Shown: positions 1 to 7,976 of the stretch, piece by piece
Layout of the letters: every line of letters starts with the position of its first letter
How positions within the stretch are numbered: position 1 is the stretch's first letter
Assembly (NCBI GenBank): GCA_034007745.1
Contig: JAVEQI010000013.1
Span: 1 to 64,000, forward strand
Length of the DNA stretch: 64,000 nt
Source of the DNA: Desulforapulum sp034007745
Lineage (GTDB): Bacteria; Desulfobacterota; Desulfobacteria; Desulfobacterales; Desulfobacteraceae
Direction: 5' to 3'
Program-made: the position numbers and the translations under genes
Notes under the pieces: generated by a model
The model's input: the letters and a program-made list of their open reading frames with translations, nothing else
Database searches by the model: none
Told to the model about the DNA's origin: nothing

Positions 1-2
1 AG

Positions 3-548
3 TGCCTCGGCACCCTGCCCGAAGAGTTCCTGCAGAACAGGGACGACCTTTTAAAGGACAGGGTGGCGGTGGAGATGAAGCGTTATTTCCACACCGATTT
101 CAAACGCATCGGCCACGCCTTAAGGGTGGCACGCTATGCCGAAGCCATTGGCAAGGCCGAGCTCGGCAACATGGCTGTGATCCTCTGCGCCGCCTATCTC
201 CACGAAATCGGCATCAAAAAGGCCGAGGAAAAGCACAATTCGACGGCCCCCGAATTCCAGGAGCTTGAGGGTCCGCCCGTTGCACGGCAGATCCTTGAAA
301 AACTCGATGCCAAGGCGGATCTCATCGACGAAGTTTGCGACATTGTCAGCCGCCTCCACCATCCAGGGGAGGATGAGAGCCTCAACTTCAAGGTGCTCTA
401 CGATGCAAATCTTGTAACAAACCTAGAAGAGACGCAAAAGAAAGAACCCATGGAAAGGGGCAGGCTTGAAACAATAATTGAAAAATCATTTTTAACCAAA
501 AGCGGCAGAGAAAAAGCAGCGGTGGTCCTCTTGAACCAGGACGCTTAG
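3..548 (+). CDS. HD-domain protein, 5' end cut by window edge
   Basis: The reading frame is open from the first bases of the window and reads as protein (CLGTLPEEFLQNRDDLL) ahead of the internal GTG at 63, so the true start lies outside the window. The fold is HD-phosphohydrolase-like: an early GHALRV helix with its histidine, then LHEIGI where most families have HD, two further histidines in RLHHPG, and a late aspartate in YDANL. The glutamate in place of the usual HD aspartate is unusual, and metal-dependent hydrolysis is not assured. The gene ends 16 bp before a 4Fe-4S protein and is probably co-transcribed with it. Substrate unknown. Confidence 0.75.
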   Translation, partial: CLGTLPEEFLQNRDDLLKDRVAVEMKRYFHTDFKRIGHALRVARYAEAIGKAELGNMAVILCAAYLHEIGIKKAEEKHNSTAPEFQELEGPPVARQILEKLDAKADLIDEVCDIVSRLHHPGEDESLNFKVLYDANLVTNLEETQKKEPMERGRLETIIEKSFLTKSGREKAAVVLLNQDA

Positions 549-564
549 GCAGGGAGAATATACC

Positions 565-1347
565 ATGAAAATCATGCGGAAAATTATAGAGATAGACGAA
601 GAAAAATGTGATGGATGCGGAAACTGTGTCCCCTCCTGTGCCGAAGGTGCCATTGAAATCATCGATGGAAAGGCCAAGGTAATAAAGGAGATGTATTGCG
701 ACGGCCTCGGGGCCTGCCTTGGAGAATGCCCCCAGGACGCCCTGCACCTTGTGGAAAGGGAGGCAGATCCCTTTGACGAAGAGGCTGTAGAGGCATTTTT
801 GAAATCCAAGGAAAAGGACAAAGCACCCGAATCACTGGGATGCGGATGTTCGTCTGAAAACCTGCAGACCTTCGCCCCGGCAAAGGACATGGGCTCCTGC
901 CAGGCGGCCAACAAACCAGTCTCCATGAAAGGCGCAGCATCGGCACTTGGGCACTGGCCCGTTCAGATCCGGCTTGTCCCGCCAAATGCACCCTTTCTGG
1001 AAAATGCCGACCTTCTTGTCACTGCCGACTGCGTCCCCATTGCCTACGGCTCGTACCACCAGGATTTCCTCAAGGACAAGGTCGTGATGATGGGGTGCCC
1101 CAAGTTTGACGATAAGGAGTCCTATGTTGAAAAATTTGCCCAGATATTTGCCACAAACACCATCAAAAGCGTAACCACCCTTATCATGGAGGTTCCCTGC
1201 TGTTCGGGTCTTCCCGGCATAATAAAAAAGGCCATGGCCCTTGCCGACAAGGAGATCCCGATGGTCACAACGGTAATCAGCACCAGGGGGGAGATCGTTG
1301 AGGCGAACCGGCCAGTCAGCCCGGCAATTACCCGGAAAATCTCCTGA
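565..1347 (+). CDS. 4Fe-4S dicluster ferredoxin-domain protein
   Basis: A 260-residue cytosolic protein. The N-terminal 65 residues carry two ferredoxin-type cysteine clusters (CDGCGNCVPSC and CDGLGACLGEC, the second with changed spacing), consistent with two 4Fe-4S centres. The remaining ~190 residues contain further cysteines (CGCSS, GCPKFDD, VPCCSGLPG) that may bind another cluster or a metal. Proteins of this layout are common in anaerobes and sulfate reducers, often near a Crp/Fnr regulator, as here. Electron transfer is the likely role, partner unknown. It follows the HD-domain gene closely, suggesting one operon. Confidence 0.8.
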   Translation: MKIMRKIIEIDEEKCDGCGNCVPSCAEGAIEIIDGKAKVIKEMYCDGLGACLGECPQDALHLVEREADPFDEEAVEAFLKSKEKDKAPESLGCGCSSENLQTFAPAKDMGSCQAANKPVSMKGAASALGHWPVQIRLVPPNAPFLENADLLVTADCVPIAYGSYHQDFLKDKVVMMGCPKFDDKESYVEKFAQIFATNTIKSVTTLIMEVPCCSGLPGIIKKAMALADKEIPMVTTVISTRGEIVEANRPVSPAITRKIS

Positions 1348-1371
1348 ACTGAAGCGACAACCAAAACTTTT

Positions 1372-1458
1372 ACAAGAAACAGCCATTAGCTGTTAGCTTT
1401 TAGCCATTAGCCATTAGCTTTTAGCCATTGGCTTTTAGCTAAAAGCTAACGGCTATCG
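1372..1458. repeat. TTAGC-array palindromic repeat, copy A
   Basis: Begins with AAGAAACAGC, continues with degenerate TTAGC/TTTTAGC units, and ends with the complementary GCTAACGGCTATCG. The two halves can pair. It lies 24 bp after the 4Fe-4S gene and belongs to a family with seven copies in this window. Confidence 0.85.
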
Positions 1459-1465
1459 AGCCGCA

Positions 1466-1494
1466 AAGGGCGACCGCAAGGGATCGCCCCTACA
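1466..1494. repeat. Short GC-rich hairpin repeat
   Basis: GGGCGACC pairs imperfectly with GGATCGCCC around a GCAA turn, ending in CTACA. A related GTAGGGG hairpin occurs at 21631-21660. It sits between convergent genes and could act as a terminator, but no T-tract follows. Confidence 0.5.
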
Positions 1495-1533
1495 GTGAAT
1501 TCAGCTTATTTTATCGAGTTGCAAGCTTCGTTG

Positions 1534-1551
1534 TGACAGAATAACCTGTCA
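1534..1551. promoter_or_regulatory. TGACAG-N6-CTGTCA perfect inverted repeat
   Basis: Perfect 6-bp arms with a 6-bp spacer, 31 bp beyond the stop codon of the Crp/Fnr gene in a convergent junction. It might be a weak terminator stem or a protein site. Its position downstream of both neighbours argues against a normal operator. Confidence 0.3.
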
Positions 1552-1581
1552 TGAGGGGGGGAGATGCAACCCGCATTCTTC

Positions 1582-2259
1582 CTATCCTTCTTCGGCAATC
1601 ACTGCCACCCCGTCAGGGTCGACAATGGTTATTAGCCGGTTATCCACCTTGATCAAGCCTTCATTTGTCAAACGGGCAAGGACCCTTGATATGGTTTCCG
1701 GGGTGGTTCCAAGAATACCCGCCAGCTGGGTTTTCGACACTGGAAGATTTACCGGGCCTGGGGTGTCCTGGTCCCGGAATGACGCCAGGAGATAGGAGGC
1801 AAGCCGGGCAGGAACTTCTTTTAACGCCAGGTTCTCCACCATCACGGTAAATTCCTTAAGGCGCATGGAAAGGACGGCCAGCATGTTAAGGGCAAGACCA
1901 GGATGGGATGAAATGAGGTCGACGAATCTTTTCCGCGGGAAAAAAATCAAAGAGGCTTTGGTAACGGCAACCGATGATGCGGGAAAGCTTCTCCCGGTAA
2001 AAACCGGGACCTCGCCAAAGGGCTTTCCATGTCCATAGATATGGAGAATTTGTTCCTTGCCGCCAAACGATAGTTTGAACACCTTGATTTTACCGGATTC
2101 CACCACATAGAACCCGTTACACAGATCCCCCTCTGTAAAGATCATCTCACCCTTTTGAACGGTTCTTCGTTCGCCGATGGCGATGATTTCCCGGAAATTG
2201 TCAGGATCAAGACCCTGGAATAATGGTACAGAACCTATTGTCTCTGCTATTGATTTCAT
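1582..2259 (-). CDS. Crp/Fnr-family transcriptional regulator
   Basis: A 225-residue cytosolic DNA-binding regulator. Residues ~10-125 form a cyclic-nucleotide-binding-like beta barrel (GEMIFTEGD, FGEVPVFTG), followed by the long dimer helix and a winged helix (residues ~165-215) with recognition segment TPETISRVLARL. The normal FNR cysteine set is not seen, so it is probably not an oxygen-labile Fe-S sensor. HcpR-type regulators for nitrosative and redox stress in sulfate reducers have this size and plan, but the ligand cannot be read from sequence. It is convergent with the 4Fe-4S gene. The reverse strand carries a GGGGGAGGA ribosome site before the ATG. Confidence 0.85.
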   Translation of the reverse strand: MKSIAETIGSVPLFQGLDPDNFREIIAIGERRTVQKGEMIFTEGDLCNGFYVVESGKIKVFKLSFGGKEQILHIYGHGKPFGEVPVFTGRSFPASSVAVTKASLIFFPRKRFVDLISSHPGLALNMLAVLSMRLKEFTVMVENLALKEVPARLASYLLASFRDQDTPGPVNLPVSKTQLAGILGTTPETISRVLARLTNEGLIKVDNRLITIVDPDGVAVIAEEG

Positions 2260-2313
2260 AATCCTCCCCCTATATCATACCGGGAACAAACACAAGCCCT
2301 TTACAGAATCCCC

Positions 2314-2559
2314 CAGCAGTTCTAATTTTGACTTCCTTCTTTAGGCGTCAGCCAGTATCACCTTGCTGAACGAAGAAAGTCGGGGGATTTTCAGCCAGGA
2401 CAAACCCAAACCGCAAAAACTCGGTCGTGCCTCCCTCAGACAATTTGCGGTTATTAGGGTTTGTCCTGTCCGAAAATCTGATCCCCTTTGTTTCTTGATG
2501 TTCAGCAAGGCGATACTGGCCGCCACCCCAACGCTGACATTGCATAATTAGAACTGCTG
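2314..2559. mobile_element. Long imperfect palindrome (MITE-like), overlaps sfsA end
   Basis: The ends are exact inverted 14-mers (CAGCAGTTCTAATT at 2314-2327 and its complement at 2546-2559). Inward, matching arms continue: CCAGTATC.CCTTGCTGAAC, GGGGAT, then AGGACAAACCC and ACCGCAAA, around a ~20-base loop near 2430. The arms are diverged outside these blocks, so this is an old element or inverted duplication rather than a recent event. No transposase is present. The right terminal repeat contains the last codons and stop of sfsA. Confidence 0.7.
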
Positions 2560-3267
2560 CAGGATCACCGGAATGGATCGGCCCATGGCGATCCGTGTGG
2601 TATCAAGGACGGTATCCCTTGCAATGACCTCCACCCCTGCATCCACCGCCTGTTTAAGTGCATGGGCATAGGCCAGGTCGATATCTGCGGCAGGGGAAAA
2701 CGAGACGGCATCCATGCGCTGGATCAAATAAAAGATCACGGCCCGCTTTCCTTCCTGGACGAGGCGCTCTAATTCAGCCAGGTGCTTCTGACCTCTCAGG
2801 GTCACGGCATCTGGAAACCTTGCAAGCCCGTTTTCCACAAGGGTGCAATTCTTCACCTCAACAAAGCACTCGCCGCCCTGGTCGTTGGTCAGCAGCAGAT
2901 CAAGCCTTGTGTGGTCTCCTGTTTTCACCTCGGGCCTTATGGATGTGTAGCCCAGGAGTTCATCCACAAGACCGGCTTCGATCGAATGGTGCACAAGTTT
3001 GTTGGGAATCTGCGTGTTGATGCCGATAAGAGTTTCGGGAAGCTCCATGAGTTCCCAGGTGTAGGCAAGCTTGCGCCGGGGATTGTCACTTTCAGACAGG
3101 TAGACTCTTTTACCCGGCTCGCTGCACCCCCGCATGGAACCGGTGTTGGGACAATGGGCAATTACAAGCTCCCCTGACTCCAGAACAACATCGGCCAGAA
3201 ATCTTTTATAGCGCCGCACCAGGGTACCCGGAATCAACTGCGGTAAAACATATCCACTATAGGTCAT
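2548..3267 (-). CDS. sfsA: SfsA family DNA/RNA nuclease-like protein
   Basis: A 239-residue protein matching the usual SfsA length. It shows the family's N-terminal OB-like part (LIPGTLVRRYKRFLADV, AHCPNTGSM) and a C-terminal restriction-endonuclease-like core with acidic/lysine residues (RLDLLL, FVEVKNCTL). SfsA was named as a sugar fermentation stimulator in E. coli; the fold suggests nucleic-acid binding or cleavage, and the true role is unsettled. It overlaps the upstream TIGR02757 gene by 11 bp, so translation is probably coupled. Its last codons lie in the terminal repeat of a palindromic element, so the C-terminus (LQQF) may be element-derived. Confidence 0.92.
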   Translation of the reverse strand: MTYSGYVLPQLIPGTLVRRYKRFLADVVLESGELVIAHCPNTGSMRGCSEPGKRVYLSESDNPRRKLAYTWELMELPETLIGINTQIPNKLVHHSIEAGLVDELLGYTSIRPEVKTGDHTRLDLLLTNDQGGECFVEVKNCTLVENGLARFPDAVTLRGQKHLAELERLVQEGKRAVIFYLIQRMDAVSFSPAADIDLAYAHALKQAVDAGVEVIARDTVLDTTRIAMGRSIPVILQQF

Positions 3268-4045
3268 TTGATAGAATCGCCTTTAAGTCATCGTGGTTCA
3301 TCTCCCCCCGGATGCCAAACCTTGTCAGGCAAAAATCATATTTCACGGGATCATTGGGGATTAGATCTCTGAAGCCCCGGGTTATTTCAAGGGCTGTTTT
3401 CAGATTGGCCTGTTTTTGCCGGGTAAAGCCAAGCAGGGTTCCAATTCGGAACATGTGTGTGTCCAGGGGGACTACGAGGGCTGAACTGGGAACCTCCGCC
3501 CACCCTCCAGGATCAACCTGATCCTTTCTGACCATCCATCGCAAAAAGAGGTTGTTGCGTTTGCATGCGCTTCGTCGCTCCGGGTCTGCCGCAAGGATCC
3601 CCATTTTTCCCCCCCGGGTGAGCTCCTTTATAAAATGAGACATTGCCGGAATAACGGTCTCATCCTCCGAGGAAAAACCGGATAAGAAGCAGGCCTCAAG
3701 GGATCCAAACCTGTGGAGCACCTTGCCGGCTCCCACGAGCAGATCGGTCATGTGCCCATCTGTTGTGAACCGGTGTTTGAATCCCTTTAAATCCTGGACA
3801 ATGTCCGCCTCTGTCCGGGTCAAAAGATACTCATGGGGTGAAGGCCCTAAAAGATCGAGCACCCGGGCTACGCTCTTTAAAATCTGGGCCACGCGGCCAT
3901 AGGCAAGCAGGGCGGCAACAAGCCCTGCAATTTCCCGATCCCGGACCTGGGGGTAGGCATAGAGAAACTCAAGGGGATCTGGAGAGACAAACTCCCGCTG
4001 GTTGTACTCCTGATGTATGAGGTCAAGCTTGTGTTTGAGGGTCAA
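3257..4045 (-). CDS. TIGR02757 (DUF2400) family protein
   Basis: A 262-residue protein of the TIGR02757 family, found across many anaerobes and Bacteroidetes. Recognisable segments are DPLEFLYAYPQVRDREI near the N-terminus, the KRNNLFLRWMVRKDQVDPGGW block in the middle and VPLDTHMFRIGTLLGFTRQK toward the end. The arrangement recalls helix-hairpin-helix DNA glycosylases, so a DNA-repair role is possible but unproven. It is the first gene of a two-gene unit with sfsA, with overlapping stop and start. Confidence 0.85.
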   Translation of the reverse strand: MTLKHKLDLIHQEYNQREFVSPDPLEFLYAYPQVRDREIAGLVAALLAYGRVAQILKSVARVLDLLGPSPHEYLLTRTEADIVQDLKGFKHRFTTDGHMTDLLVGAGKVLHRFGSLEACFLSGFSSEDETVIPAMSHFIKELTRGGKMGILAADPERRSACKRNNLFLRWMVRKDQVDPGGWAEVPSSALVVPLDTHMFRIGTLLGFTRQKQANLKTALEITRGFRDLIPNDPVKYDFCLTRFGIRGEMNHDDLKAILSNDL

Positions 4046-4193
4046 ATATCAATCTCCTTAAAATATAGTTGCTTACACAGGTCCGGAACTAATAGCATAT
4101 TTTATCTTGACTTAAAAGAAGTCCTGCCCTCTAATATCAGGCTGACACAGCAACAGACAGGAGTTGTTAAATATTTTTTAAGGAGCAATCAAC

Positions 4194-5048
4194 ATGCTTA
4201 GTGACCATAAAATAGGATTTATTGGCTCCGGCAACATGGGTGAGGCCCTGATAAGCGGCCTTGTCCTTTCCAAGGCGTCATTGCCGGAAAATATCATCTG
4301 CTCGGATGTTAGGCAGGATCAGCTTGATTCAGTAAAGGACAAATACGGTATTGCCACCACCACGAACAACCTTGAGGTGATCGAACGATCAAGCATTATT
4401 ATATATGCGACAAAACCCCAGATTCTTCATACTGTGTTCAAGGAGACGGCAAAGGCCCTTGACATGTCCAAGCTCATCATCTCCATTGCGGCAGGGGTTC
4501 CCCTTGCCGCCATTGAAGCCTGCGTTCACAAGAAGCTGCGGCTCATCCGGGTCATGCCCAACATCTGCGCCTTTGTAAAGGAGAGCGCCACTGCTATTGC
4601 GGCCGGGAAAAACGTTCTCAAGGGGGATGTTGAGCTTGCAAAGGCCGTGTTTGATTCGGTGGGGAAAAGTGTATTTATCCAGGAGAATGTCCTGATGGAC
4701 GCATTTACTGGATTAAGCGGCAGCGGGCCTGCCTATATTTTCATGATCATTGATGCCATGGCCGATGCGGGTGTTAAAATGGGGCTGTCCAGAAAAGACT
4801 CCCTGTTTTTATCCACCCAGACCGTTCTGGGCGCAGCCAAGCTCCTGCTTGAATCAAAAGAACACCCGGGACAGTTAAAGGACAGGGTAACCTCTCCCGG
4901 CGGAACGGCCATCGCAGGCATTCACACCCTGGAGCAGGGGGGGTTGAGGACCACCATGATCAATGCCGTTGAAGCTGCATCTAATCGTTCCACAGAACTT
5001 GGCAAACTTATGATCAAAAACTTTTCAGAAAACAACGAAGAGGATTAA
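4194..5048 (+). CDS. proC: Pyrroline-5-carboxylate reductase
   Basis: Catalyses the last step of proline synthesis, reducing 1-pyrroline-5-carboxylate with NAD(P)H in the cytosol. The 284-residue protein starts with the dinucleotide-binding motif GFIGSGNMGEALISGL. It has the RVMPN segment and the C-terminal ProC dimerisation block (SGSGPAYIF, ADAGVKMGL, TSPGGTAIAGIHTLEQGG) with the conserved threonine/glycine catalytic loop. Length is typical. AAGGAG lies 8 bases before the ATG. It stands alone on the plus strand between minus-strand genes. Confidence 0.95.
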   Translation: MLSDHKIGFIGSGNMGEALISGLVLSKASLPENIICSDVRQDQLDSVKDKYGIATTTNNLEVIERSSIIIYATKPQILHTVFKETAKALDMSKLIISIAAGVPLAAIEACVHKKLRLIRVMPNICAFVKESATAIAAGKNVLKGDVELAKAVFDSVGKSVFIQENVLMDAFTGLSGSGPAYIFMIIDAMADAGVKMGLSRKDSLFLSTQTVLGAAKLLLESKEHPGQLKDRVTSPGGTAIAGIHTLEQGGLRTTMINAVEAASNRSTELGKLMIKNFSENNEED

Positions 5049-5066
5049 ATCCGGCCGCCATGGGGG

Positions 5067-5549
5067 CTACTCAAGCGTGGGAATCAGATGAACGTAAGGT
5101 TCCATGATCTGGGGCTGTGCCTCAAACAGGCGTTTTAGCCCCTTGACCGCCTGTTGGCGCAGGGGCTCGTACTCCAGATAGTTACCGTCGGAATTCACAT
5201 AGGAGAGAAGGATCCTGTGGAATTCCCGGGCAAGTCCTCCATGGGCAGCCATGATTTCGCCCATGGCTTCGGGCGCTCCCCATCCAATGCCGCCGGACTC
5301 ATCGTTTAGACTCCACATGAGGCGGCGCATAATGACCCTTGCAGACTCCATGTTCTCGTTGGCAAGGGCCGCCACAACCTGGCCCATGGAGGCAATTGCC
5401 CTTGACCGGACAGCCCCATCAACGCTCTGAATATAGGTGAACAGTGGATTGACCACTTTTCTCAAATTAAACCCAAGGATCTCTTCAGGAAAAGGTCTGC
5501 CGTCATCCCTGGCAAGAAGCGAGTAGACAGTTTTTTTAAGTTTTCTCAT
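5067..5549 (-). CDS. HEAT-repeat-like small protein (DVU0298-type)
   Basis: A 160-residue soluble, largely helical protein. Two or three helix pairs of HEAT type are visible (AVRSRAIASMGQVVAALAN, GWGAPEAMGEIMAAHGG, YEPLRQQAVKGLKRLFEA). Proteins of this kind in Desulfovibrio and relatives are annotated as DVU0298 family; I recall this name but could not check it. The function is unknown, and HEAT scaffolds usually bind proteins. It follows the ferredoxin gene by 3 bp in the same direction and may serve with it in a redox complex. Confidence 0.7.
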   Translation of the reverse strand: MRKLKKTVYSLLARDDGRPFPEEILGFNLRKVVNPLFTYIQSVDGAVRSRAIASMGQVVAALANENMESARVIMRRLMWSLNDESGGIGWGAPEAMGEIMAAHGGLAREFHRILLSYVNSDGNYLEYEPLRQQAVKGLKRLFEAQPQIMEPYVHLIPTLE

Positions 5550-5552
5550 TTT

Positions 5553-5792
5553 TTATGCTTCCTCAACCCATTCAATACAACTTCCCCTGCAGCTTTTAAT
5601 GACATCATTCAAATCCTCTTCAGGGTATGTGTCACACTCAATCAGCTCAATATAGTCTGCATCATTTTTTTTAAACACCTGGGGGCAAAGATCAACGCAA
5701 ATGTCGCAAAGAATACATTCGCCCAAATCAACCTCAAGTTTTTTTCCAGGTTTAATCTCCTCCCCGGACCTTTTCTCATTTTTTTTCGTCAT
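5553..5792 (-). CDS. Single-cluster [4Fe-4S] ferredoxin-like protein
   Basis: A 79-residue protein when begun at the ATG preceded by GGAAGGAGT at good spacing; an in-frame start 42 bp earlier is possible but lacks spacing. It contains CILCDICVDLC, a one-cluster ferredoxin motif, with the fourth ligand probably C in SCRGSC near the C-terminus. The rest is acidic, as in ferredoxins. It sits between two small genes in the same direction, overlapping the upstream one by 17 bp. It is probably a low-potential electron carrier. Confidence 0.8.
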   Translation of the reverse strand: MTKKNEKRSGEEIKPGKKLEVDLGECILCDICVDLCPQVFKKNDADYIELIECDTYPEEDLNDVIKSCRGSCIEWVEEA

Positions 5793-6009
5793 TGTGCTCA
5801 TACTCCTTCCACCATCCCTTGCTCTTGTGGACAATCATCTCCTTGACCGCAAGAGCCCTTAATTTAAATCCTGAATCCAGCAGAACACCGTACAAGATGC
5901 CGCATCCCGAATCCTCCCGCTCCCCATCGCCCTTTTGAGCCAGAAGAATCATCTGGTCGGCAAGCTCAAGGGCCTTTACAATATTATTATCGCATGGCTT
6001 CTGCAGCAT
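5776..6009 (-). CDS. Small conserved-looking protein of unknown function
   Basis: A 77-residue protein starting MLQKPCDNN, chosen because GGGAGAGG lies 9 bases before this ATG; the frame stays open upstream to 6141 without a good ribosome site. It is mainly helical (ALELADQMILLAQKG), with two cysteines and a basic C-terminal KGWWKEYEHND segment. I do not recognise a family. The overlap with the ferredoxin gene downstream, and the HEAT-like gene after that, suggest a three-gene unit. Confidence 0.6.
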   Translation of the reverse strand: MLQKPCDNNIVKALELADQMILLAQKGDGEREDSGCGILYGVLLDSGFKLRALAVKEMIVHKSKGWWKEYEHNDEKK

Positions 6010-6589
6010 CTGAAAGACCTCTCCCACAAATTTTACCCACAACATCGTTGCATAACAGTATCTACCCCGTAAATGCATCAACCATGCCAAGCTGTAACTC
6101 ACTGGATCATCCACCCGGGCCCTCACCTTGGGGTAACCCAAAACGATTTACAAAAAAACAGCTGTTAGCTTTTAGCTGTTAGCTAATGGCTAGTGGCTAA
6201 CGGCTAACGTATTTCATGCTTCTTTGTGTCCACCAGGACATGTGGGTCTTGATAAGAAACAAAGTTCAGTTCTAATTCATGTATCATTGCACAGAAACCG
6301 TACGAGACACTTATGACTGCATGATACACTATGAAACACCCAGAATTCCAAACTGACAAGGAACAATTTTCTTGCCTTCCAGGGGTGTAAAGATCATAAT
6401 AAGCATCTGAAACAGATATAGCAAAATGGCACGATAGTTGCTATTAATCCCTTGCGGAACCTGAAACAGCCTGTCTGTTTGCCTTGAAAAAACAATAAAA
6501 AAGGATATTGTTTTTGCAGCCTGTGCCGGACCTTACGGACCAGATCAAGACAATGTATAAACAAAAACCATAACCCCTAGGAGAAACCG
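6010..6589. other. Intergenic region upstream of cydA
   Basis: About 580 bp between divergent units. The first ~130 bp may be the 5' extension of the small minus-strand gene. A TTAGC repeat fills 6150-6260. The remaining ~330 bp before cydA is AT-rich and should hold its promoter, but no clear operator or terminator was seen. Confidence 0.5.
6150..6260. repeat. TTAGC-array palindromic repeat, copy B
   Basis: AAACAGCTGTTAGCTTTTAG, then GCTAATGGC and GGCTAACG, followed by the family's flank (ATTTCATGCTTCTTTGTGTCC, ACCAGGACATGTGGG). The flank itself forms a small GTCC/GGAC hairpin. Confidence 0.85.
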
Positions 6590-7936
6590 ATGGATCCAGT
6601 TTTTCTTTCAAGGCTTCAATTTGCCGTTGCGACAATGTTCCATTTCCTGTTTGTTCCCCTGACCCTGGGACTTTCCGTCATCATTGCCTACATGGAAACA
6701 AAGTATGCCAGGACAGGCGACAAAATATATCTGAGAATGACCAAATTCTGGGGCAAACTTTTCCTCCTCAACTTTGCCCTCGGCATTGTAACGGGAATCA
6801 CCCTGGAATTTCAGTTCGGGACCAACTGGTCCAGATATTCAGAGTATGTGGGTGATGTATTTGGATCCCTTCTGGCCATTGAAGCAACTGCGGCTTTTTT
6901 CCTTGAATCAACATTTATTGGTATCTGGGTCTTTGGATGGAAGAAACTCTCGGCCAAGGCCCATGCAGGCGTGATGTGGCTGATTGCCATTGCAGGCAAC
7001 CTTTCGGCCGTATGGATTCTGATGGCCAATGGGTTCATGCAGCATCCTGTTGGCTACACAATTCGAAATGGCCGGGCTGAGATGACCGACTTCATGGCCA
7101 TTATGCTCAACAAATTCGCCCTGCTTGAAATCATCCACGTGGTTCCATCTGCCCTGGTGCTCGGGGCATTTTTTGTCATGGGCATCTCCGCCTATCACCT
7201 GTTAAAGAGCCAGCATGTGGATCTGTTTACCAGATCCTTTAAAATAGCCCTGGTGTTCGGCCTTGTATCTTCCCTTACCGTTGCCTTTACAGGCGATCTC
7301 CACGGAATCCATGTGGCCGAGGTTCAGCCGGCAAAGCTTGCCGCCATGGAGGCCCACTGGGAAACACAGACCCGGGCACCCATAGTGCTCTTTGCCATCC
7401 CCGACGAAGAGACCGGTAAAAACACCTGGGAATTTGGCTCCATCCCGGGAATCCTGAGCTTCCTTGGTTTCCACGACTTTAACGCAGAGGTAAAGGGTCT
7501 TTCCGATTTTCCCAGGGACGAACGGCCCCCGGTTCTCATCACCTTTCTGGGCTTCAGAACCATGGTCGGCCTTGGTACGATCTTTATCCTTCTTACCCTG
7601 GTGGGGTTCATGCGACGAAACCGCCTTATGGAGTCTGCGGGATATCTCAAAATCATGCTCTGGAGCATACCGCTCCCCTACATTGCCATTGAAATGGGAT
7701 GGGTTGTGGCAGAGGTGGGGCGTCAACCCTGGATTATATACGGTTTGATGCGAACCTCTGATGCGGCATCCCCCGTTGCAGGCTACCAGGTGATGATATC
7801 CCTTATAGCCTTCATCTTTGTTTACGGTCTTCTCGGTGCTGTTGGATTCTATCTGATGGCAAAAACAGCCAAGAAAGGTCCTGAACCGGCAACGGAAACC
7901 GAAACGGCAACAATAACAGAACCAAAAACCGTTTAA
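6590..7936 (+). CDS. cydA: Cytochrome bd ubiquinol oxidase subunit I
   Basis: Subunit I of the membrane quinol oxidase that reduces O2 to water and carries hemes b558, b595 and d. The 448-residue protein has about nine membrane segments. The N-terminal heme ligand is seen in TMFHFLFVPLTLG, the quinol-loop region includes the conserved GWVVAEVGRQPW, and GDLHG follows a membrane helix. The protein is shorter than E. coli CydA (522), as in the short Q-loop type. A GGAG-like site precedes the ATG. In an anaerobe it probably scavenges oxygen. It is followed by cydB after 40 bp. Confidence 0.96.
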   Translation: MDPVFLSRLQFAVATMFHFLFVPLTLGLSVIIAYMETKYARTGDKIYLRMTKFWGKLFLLNFALGIVTGITLEFQFGTNWSRYSEYVGDVFGSLLAIEATAAFFLESTFIGIWVFGWKKLSAKAHAGVMWLIAIAGNLSAVWILMANGFMQHPVGYTIRNGRAEMTDFMAIMLNKFALLEIIHVVPSALVLGAFFVMGISAYHLLKSQHVDLFTRSFKIALVFGLVSSLTVAFTGDLHGIHVAEVQPAKLAAMEAHWETQTRAPIVLFAIPDEETGKNTWEFGSIPGILSFLGFHDFNAEVKGLSDFPRDERPPVLITFLGFRTMVGLGTIFILLTLVGFMRRNRLMESAGYLKIMLWSIPLPYIAIEMGWVVAEVGRQPWIIYGLMRTSDAASPVAGYQVMISLIAFIFVYGLLGAVGFYLMAKTAKKGPEPATETETATITEPKTV

Positions 7937-7976
7937 CGCTCACACCTAAAAACTACGAACACAGGAGCTTATCATA

